A stretch of 9,442 nucleotides of DNA from Treponema sp. UBA4232 (GTDB taxonomy: Bacteria > Spirochaetota > Spirochaetia > Treponematales > Treponemataceae): NCBI GenBank assembly GCA_002396325.1, contig DGXM01000045.1, positions 1 through 9,442 of the forward strand, read 5' to 3'. The notes beneath the pieces are model-generated. The model did no database searches. It was not told the origin of the DNA and was given only the letters and a program-made list of their open reading frames with translations. Below, one piece after another: positions 6,386 to 9,442 of this stretch (positions within the stretch are counted from its first letter, which is position 1; each line of letters opens with the position of its first letter). The translations under genes and the position numbers were made by a program.

Positions 6386-7404
6386 TTTACGCCTCCCAGA
6401 GTTTTTCCGGCAAGAAGTGGCGTGTTTGTGTTTGCAGCCACATCTTCTTTGGTGGACACTTTCTTCAGGTTTGCATCCTTGCGGTTGGAGGCAAGCATCC
6501 AAAGGATTGCAACCATTGAAATCACGGTGATTACGAGGCTGAATGCCGATGCCAACGGCCAGTTTCTGACTTTCTGCACCTGATCCACGATGATGTTTCC
6601 GAGCATGTAGCTGTCTTTTCCACCGACCATCTGCGGCACAGTGTATGAACCGAAGATTGGAATGAAGGTGAAAATCAATGCGCTCACGATTCCGCTTTTC
6701 ACGCCGGGGATGAGAACTTTCGTCATGGACTGCATTTTTGTGGCACCCAGATCGCGGGCCGCCTCAAGCAGACTGAAGTCGAATCTGTCCACTGCCGTGA
6801 ATACCGGAAGAATTGCATAGGGCAGGTACATATAGATGCTCACGAGGATTATGGCTCCCTGTGTGAACATGAATTTGTGCGGCACGAATGCACTTCCTTT
6901 TGCGATGCCCAGAGTATGACCGATGTTCCAGAAAAAGTGGAGTATTCCGTTCAGAAGTCCGTTGTCACCGAGAATTGTCATCCACGCGAAGATTCGGATC
7001 AGGCTGTTGGTCAGGAAGGGAATAATCACCAGAATCAAAAAGATTGTCTGATGCCTGCTTCTTGCCATTGCATATCCGCACGGGAGGGCAATCAGGATGG
7101 ATACTATGGAAGAAAATGCCGCAATCCAAAGTGTGCGCAGAAAAATCTTTCCGTACGCAGGATCGAACATCTGCTTGTATGCCTTGAGCGTGAATTTCGG
7201 CTCGACACCACCGTACACATCACGGGTCATAAACGAGTATGCCACAATGATTACGATGGGCACGATGAAGAAGATTGAGAACCACAGACCCATAGGCCAT
7301 GCATAGAAAGGACCGGGGTTTGTCTTTTTGTATTTCGCACCCCTTGCCGCTTTTGCAAGTTTCAGGTCTGCACTCAGTTTCGGAGTTTCGTCTTTTTCGC
7401 TCAT
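6382..7404 (-). CDS. potB: Spermidine/putrescine ABC transporter permease PotB
   Basis: This 340-residue permease has a charged cytoplasmic N-terminus of about 34 residues, then membrane segments at roughly 36-57, 91-112, 120-142, 172-198, 236-260 and 286-306. The EAA coupling motif SLLEAARDLGATKMQ lies at 211-225, followed by IPGVKSGI. It pairs with PotC to form the membrane channel of the polyamine importer. The C-terminal tail after about 308 is hydrophilic, rich in Lys, Thr and Asn, and longer than in the enterobacterial protein. The ATG at 7404 overlaps the potA stop by four bases (ATGA), and its own stop overlaps potC in the same way, so the three genes should be translationally coupled. 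Identification is secure at family level; substrate is inferred from the whole operon. Confidence 0.94.
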   Translation of the reverse strand: MSEKDETPKLSADLKLAKAARGAKYKKTNPGPFYAWPMGLWFSIFFIVPIVIIVAYSFMTRDVYGGVEPKFTLKAYKQMFDPAYGKIFLRTLWIAAFSSIVSILIALPCGYAMARSRHQTIFLILVIIPFLTNSLIRIFAWMTILGDNGLLNGILHFFWNIGHTLGIAKGSAFVPHKFMFTQGAIILVSIYMYLPYAILPVFTAVDRFDFSLLEAARDLGATKMQSMTKVLIPGVKSGIVSALIFTFIPIFGSYTVPQMVGGKDSYMLGNIIVDQVQKVRNWPLASAFSLVITVISMVAILWMLASNRKDANLKKVSTKEDVAANTNTPLLAGKTLGGVK

Positions 7405-8591
7405 TTATTGATGTCCTCGACGATGTAGCCGTCTTCCGCCGCCCATGAGATATAGACGGTATCTTTCCATGCAATTTCCGGGCCGTCGTCCAGATAGTTG
7501 ATGTGCTGCTTGAAGACTTTCACAATGGAACCGTTTTCAAGGCGCACGTAGAATTTTGACTGAAATCCCGTGTAAATGGGCTCCTCAACGACACCCTTGA
7601 ACACGTTGATGTCCTTGCGCCCATTGATTTTCGGCTCCTCCAGCGTAATGCGGATTTTTTCGGGGCGCACTGTGAAAGCAATCTTCTGTCCGGGCTTGGT
7701 CTCTTCGTAGTCCGTCACGAGGATGTTTTTGTCTTCTTCGCGGGTTGCGGCGGTCTCTCCCGTGAGCTGGGCCTGCATTCCGAGTGCCGGTGTGTTCAGC
7801 GTGACCATGTATTCATTTTCGCCCTTCGGGGAAGTGTACGGCTCGCAGTTGACCACCGTGCTTTCAAAGAGGTTTGTTTCTCCAATGAACTGTGCCACGA
7901 ACTGTGTTGCCGGGCTTTCGTAGATTTCAAACGGAGTTCCCACCTGAAGCACGTGCCCCTGATTCATTACGGCGATTCTGTCGCTTACTGCAAGTGCCTC
8001 GCTCTGGTCGTGGGTCACGTAGATGAATGTGATTCCGATTTTGTCGTGGAGGGCATCCAAATCAACAAGAAGATTTGAGCGGAGTTTCGCGTCGAGTGCG
8101 GAAAGCGGTTCGTCAAGCAAAAGGACTTTCGGTTCGTTGATCAGTGCGCGGGCGATCGCAACACGCTGTCTCTGGCCTCCTGAAAGCTGGTTGGGCTTTT
8201 TGTGCATGTGCTGGTCCAGCTGTACGAGGTGCAGATAATGATTCACTTTCTCGTCGATTACGGCTTTGTCAACTTTCTTTAAGCGCAGAGGGAACGCAAC
8301 GTTTTCATACACGCTCAGATGCGGGAAAAGTGCGTAACTCTGGAAAACCGTGTTGCTCTGCCTTTTGTTTGCCGGAAGGGGAATGACATTTTGGTCGTCG
8401 AAAAGAACAACTCCCTCGTCCGGATACTCAAATCCGGCTATGATGCGAAGCAGTGTGGTCTTTCCACATCCTGAAGGTCCGAGAAGGGAAAAGAATTCTC
8501 CCTGCTTGATTGTAAAATTGATGTCATCCAAGGCATGGAAATCACCGAAATGCTTTGAGACATGGTCAATGGAAACTGTACTTCCGTTCAC
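7401..8591 (-). CDS. potA: Spermidine/putrescine ABC transporter ATP-binding protein PotA
   Basis: This 396-residue ATPase has Walker A GPSGCGKTT (38-46), Q-loop Gln84, signature LSGGQRQRVAIARAL (136-150), Walker B VLLLDEP (156-162), D-loop SALDAK and H-loop His194 (YVTHDQSEAL). A C-terminal TOBE-type domain covers about 240-396 (FTVRPEKIRI, then IYTGFQSKFYVRLENG). It includes an extra hydrophilic stretch at about 257-300, making the protein slightly longer than usual. It powers polyamine uptake through PotBC at the cytoplasmic face. The start is a GTG at 8591; the only plausible Shine-Dalgarno, AGGAG, lies 11 bases upstream, somewhat far, and no in-frame alternative fits better. It is the first gene of the operon. 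Related ATPases also serve Fe3+ or thiamine uptake, but PotB/PotC-type partners favour polyamines. Confidence 0.95.
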   Translation of the reverse strand: MNGSTVSIDHVSKHFGDFHALDDINFTIKQGEFFSLLGPSGCGKTTLLRIIAGFEYPDEGVVLFDDQNVIPLPANKRQSNTVFQSYALFPHLSVYENVAFPLRLKKVDKAVIDEKVNHYLHLVQLDQHMHKKPNQLSGGQRQRVAIARALINEPKVLLLDEPLSALDAKLRSNLLVDLDALHDKIGITFIYVTHDQSEALAVSDRIAVMNQGHVLQVGTPFEIYESPATQFVAQFIGETNLFESTVVNCEPYTSPKGENEYMVTLNTPALGMQAQLTGETAATREEDKNILVTDYEETKPGQKIAFTVRPEKIRITLEEPKINGRKDINVFKGVVEEPIYTGFQSKFYVRLENGSIVKVFKQHINYLDDGPEIAWKDTVYISWAAEDGYIVEDINK

Positions 8592-8637
8592 AGTGGGTAC
8601 AACTCCTGTTTGTAAAATGATGCGTTATCTTTTTGCA

Positions 8638-8653
8638 TTGCAATTAATTACAA
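8638..8653. promoter_or_regulatory. Operator-like palindrome upstream of potA
   Basis: TTGCAATTAATTACAA is a 16-bp near-perfect palindrome with a single mismatched symmetric pair. It lies 47 bp before the potA start. On the minus strand it includes TTGTAA, which with GATAAC 18 bp downstream could form a promoter, so a bound regulator could block it. This is an inference from symmetry and position only. Confidence 0.35.
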
Positions 8654-8708
8654 AAAAAACACGCGGGAGAGCACCCTCGTTCGACGGCAGACATTCCTCC
8701 CTATCCGT

Positions 8709-8737
8709 ACTTTCGTCTTATTTTGCAAATATGTCAA
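8709..8737 (-). promoter_or_regulatory. Possible potABC promoter
   Basis: On the minus strand TTGACA (8737-8732) is a perfect -35 box. At 17 bp spacing the -10 is GAAAGT (8714-8709), only three of six, so the pair is unconvincing. The box lies inside GTCTT...AAGAC inverted arms and overlaps the region proposed as a rightward promoter, so divergent transcription may be linked. A leader of more than 100 bases would result, with a weak GGGAGG/TCTCCC hairpin and a T8 run (8659-8652). Confidence 0.3.
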
Positions 8738-8749
8738 GACTTTTATGAT
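8723..8749 (+). promoter_or_regulatory. Candidate promoter of small RNA 1
   Basis: TATGAT at 8744-8749 matches the -10 consensus at five of six. TTGCAA (8723-8728, 15 bp spacing) or TTTGCA (8722-8727, 16 bp) could serve as -35. The predicted start is about 8756. A weaker alternative, TTTACC (8792-8797) with TTTATC (8815-8820), would start near 8827 and yield a much shorter RNA. Confidence 0.4.
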
Positions 8750-8755
8750 AAAAAA

Positions 8756-8904
8756 TACAATGATTTTTTTTCACACAAGCACTAATGCATTTTTACCCTT
8801 GTACCGATGATTAATTTATCCATTTCGCGGTAGAAATACTGCAACTTACGCCCCGCAGCCTCTTATCCCCTCCCACCCAATGGCTGCGGGGCACTTTTTT
8901 TTTT
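8756..8904 (+). ncRNA. Candidate small RNA 1 with C-rich, anti-SD-like terminator loop
   Basis: A promoter-like sequence and a strong intrinsic terminator bound about 150 bases with no convincing protein gene. Near the 3' end GCGGTA (8827-8832) and TACTGC (8837-8842) form a 6-bp stem with one G-U pair, capped by a GAAA tetraloop, a common mark of structured RNA. Next comes the terminator stem, whose 21-base loop contains CCCCTCCCA (8867-8875), including the anti-Shine-Dalgarno core CCTCC. C-rich loops of this kind are known in small RNAs that pair with ribosome binding sites. The only reading frame is a 16-codon ATG frame (8760-8810) without ribosome binding site. It does not match 6S, tmRNA, SRP or RNase P RNA as far as I can judge. 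The 5' end is uncertain. Confidence 0.4.
8851..8904 (+). terminator. Strong rho-independent terminator with 21-base loop
   Basis: CCCCGCAGCC (8851-8860) pairs perfectly with GGCTGCGGGG (8882-8891). CAC follows and then ten Ts (8895-8904). No T-run exists on the other strand, so it works rightwards. No annotated gene ends here, which implies a transcript on the plus strand from the potA upstream region. Confidence 0.85.
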
Positions 8905-8933
8905 CAAAATTTTGCAAAACTTTATGATTTTAT

Positions 8934-8962
8934 TTGACTTTATGTCGAATTCGTTTTATTAT
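8934..8962 (+). promoter_or_regulatory. Strong sigma-70-type promoter of small RNA 2
   Basis: TTGACT (8934-8939, five of six) and TATTAT (8957-8962, five of six) are separated by exactly 17 bp in an AT-rich context. This is the best promoter in the window. The start point should be about 8968-8970. Confidence 0.65.
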
Positions 8963-8967
8963 TTAAT

Positions 8968-9046
8968 GTGTTCTGTATGCGAAATGGATATGGAGCGTTT
9001 AGCCCGTCGGCACTCTGGGAGGGGTTGTCGGCGGGCTTCTGTTTTT
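8968..9046 (+). ncRNA. Candidate small RNA 2 with G-rich, SD-like terminator loop
   Basis: A near-consensus promoter is followed within about 35 bases by an intrinsic terminator, defining a transcript of about 80 bases. The 13-base terminator loop contains TGGGAGGGG (9016-9024), the exact complement of CCCCTCCCA in the loop of candidate RNA 1. Open reading frames crossing this unit run through the terminator into repeats and have no ribosome binding site, so a protein is unlikely. If readthrough occurs the unit might instead be a leader for downstream repeat transcripts. Confidence 0.45.
9001..9046 (+). terminator. Rho-independent terminator of small RNA 2
   Basis: AGCCCGTCGGCA (9001-9012) pairs with TGTCGGCGGGCT (9026-9037) over 12 continuous base pairs including two G-U pairs. 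A T-rich tail TTCTGTTTTT ends at 9046. The G-U pairs mean the stem is much weaker on the opposite strand, which indicates rightward function. Confidence 0.65.
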
Positions 9047-9048
9047 CT

Positions 9049-9087
9049 GCTTTCTCGCGAGGGCTCGAATTTTTGCCGCGCAAAAAC
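9049..9087. repeat. 39-bp repeat, copy 1, with triloop hairpin
   Basis: This copy matches 9156-9194 at 37 of 39 bases. It contains CTCGCGAG and then TTTTTGC/GCAAAAA (9070-9086) closed by a 3-base loop. Reading frames through it are repetitive and not protein-like. Confidence 0.85.
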
Positions 9088-9092
9088 CGCAT

Positions 9093-9153
9093 AAACTTGA
9101 CCACCTACGCCCGATTGGAGCCCCGGTCGCCGGCAGGCCGGCTCTTCAAGTTT
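9093..9153. other. Inverted-repeat bracket around a GC-rich hairpin
   Basis: AAACTTGA (9093-9100) and TCAAGTTT (9146-9153) are exact inverted repeats. They enclose the CTACGCCCGATTGGA motif (9105-9119) and the hairpin GCCGG/CCGGC (9129-9142, loop CAGG). It sits between the two 39-bp repeats and looks like part of one composite non-coding unit. Confidence 0.5.
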
Positions 9154-9155
9154 CC

Positions 9156-9194
9156 GCTTTCTCGCGAAGGCTCGAATTTTTGCTGCGCAAAAAC
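9156..9194. repeat. 39-bp repeat, copy 2, with triloop hairpin
   Basis: This is the second copy, starting 107 bp after the first. The 7-bp TTTTTGC/GCAAAAA stem (9177-9193) is fully conserved. Of the two differences between copies, one falls in the 3-base loop, which fits selection on, or copying of, the hairpin. Confidence 0.85.
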
Positions 9195-9211
9195 TTAAAA
9201 CCTTGTACTGC

Positions 9212-9273
9212 GAGAGTTTTGCTGTTTTTTTCGAAGAAAAAATGGGAGCCTTTGCGACCAAAGCGAAACTCTC
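9212..9273. other. Three-way-junction-like palindromic structure
   Basis: An outer 12-bp stem joins GAGAGTTTTGCT (9212-9223) and AGCGAAACTCTC (9262-9273), with one G-T pair. Inside are two hairpins: TTTTTTC/GAAAAAA (9226-9242, loop GAA) and CTTTG/CAAAG (9250-9263, loop CGAC). The second shares two bases with the outer stem, so the two compete slightly at the base. Confidence 0.5.
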
Positions 9274-9276
9274 AGA

Positions 9277-9293
9277 ACAAGCCTCCGGCTTGT
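9277..9293. other. Perfect 7-bp hairpin with TCC triloop
   Basis: ACAAGCC (9277-9283) and GGCTTGT (9287-9293) form a perfect stem around TCC. The design matches the other triloop hairpins of the window. No T-run follows. Confidence 0.5.
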
Positions 9294-9297
9294 GACT

Positions 9298-9442
9298 CTA
9301 CGCCCGATTGGAAGGGCCACGGTAGTGGTTCCGGAACGAAGTGGAGGAATGGAGGCTGCGGAGCGGACGGAACCCTGGAAAGCGGGAGACGCGGGGGACT
9401 GCGGAAGCCGCTCACCAATGCCTGCCGTCCGTATCGGAATTT
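9298..9442. other. GC-rich non-coding tail beginning with the CTACGCCCGATTGGA motif
   Basis: The 15-base motif at 9298-9312 repeats 9105-9119 exactly. The remaining sequence is purine-rich (many GGAA and GGAG words) with the palindrome GTTCCGGAAC (9328-9337) and a small CCAC/GTGG hairpin just before it. I see no reading frame with protein-like composition and no tRNA or known RNA gene. It may continue beyond the window. Confidence 0.45.

Noticed and set aside
6386..6502. Longer PotC start
   Set aside because: The 39 extra residues are the potB 3' end read in another frame; the ATGA overlap and GGGAGG favour 6385.
8660..8705. Guanidine (mini-ykkC type) or other known riboswitch upstream of potA
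   Set aside because: ACGG and ACGA words occur, but they are not in paired hairpin loops as that class needs, and no other riboswitch consensus was recognised.
8959..9261. 100-codon minus-strand frame and a 76-codon plus-strand frame (8968-9198) over the repeats
   Set aside because: Both consist of translated repeat copies rich in Arg, Ser, Lys and Cys, have no ribosome binding site, and cross the candidate terminator. They look spurious.
9049..9312. CRISPR array
   Set aside because: Only two 39-bp copies with a 68-bp structured interval, no regular spacers and no cas genes.
9298..9442. RNase P, SRP or tmRNA gene
   Set aside because: Some GGAA and GGAG words recall these RNAs, but none of the conserved core motifs are present in order.

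Overview
The window looks like chromosomal DNA of a host-associated spirochaete, most likely Treponema. This rests on the protein families present (a two-domain cyclic-nucleotide-binding protein, paired TPM membrane proteins, a NusG-domain-II membrane protein, RadA, PotABC) and on non-coding spacers rich in short triloop palindromes. The genus is an inference from protein character and layout, not from a search.

Layout: (1) 1-744, minus strand: 5' part of a gene for a protein with two cNMP-binding-like domains, running off the left edge. (2) 745-954: divergent promoter region. (3) 955-1833, plus: a PHP-family phosphoesterase (RNase AM / nucleoside-bisphosphate phosphatase type), apparently on a leaderless or nearly leaderless mRNA. 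(4) 2011-3931, plus: three overlapping membrane-protein genes (TPM domain split by a membrane hairpin, TPM domain, NusG domain II) that look like one translationally coupled operon. (5) 3932-4111: a hairpin-rich spacer with palindromic repeats, one partly repeated at 1865-1899. (6) 4112-5467, plus: radA. (7) 5522-8591, minus: potABC, a polyamine ABC importer operon with ATGA overlaps at both junctions and no potD beside it. (8) 8592-9442: 851 bp without a convincing protein gene.

The last region is the most interesting. Divergent from potA it holds two candidate small-RNA units in series, each with a promoter-like sequence and a rho-independent terminator. The loop of the first terminator hairpin is C-rich and anti-Shine-Dalgarno-like (CCCCTCCCA). 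The loop of the second is G-rich and contains TGGGAGGGG, its exact 9-nt complement. Two adjacent small RNAs able to kiss through their terminator loops would make a plausible sRNA/sponge pair; seven bases of the first loop are also exactly complementary to the potC Shine-Dalgarno. After these come near-identical repeats and hairpins with 3-nt loops that look like dispersed non-coding repeats.

Functionally the window joins DNA repair (RadA), polyamine uptake (PotABC), nucleotide/RNA turnover (PHP) and envelope-associated proteins. Apart from the two operons the genes look independent.
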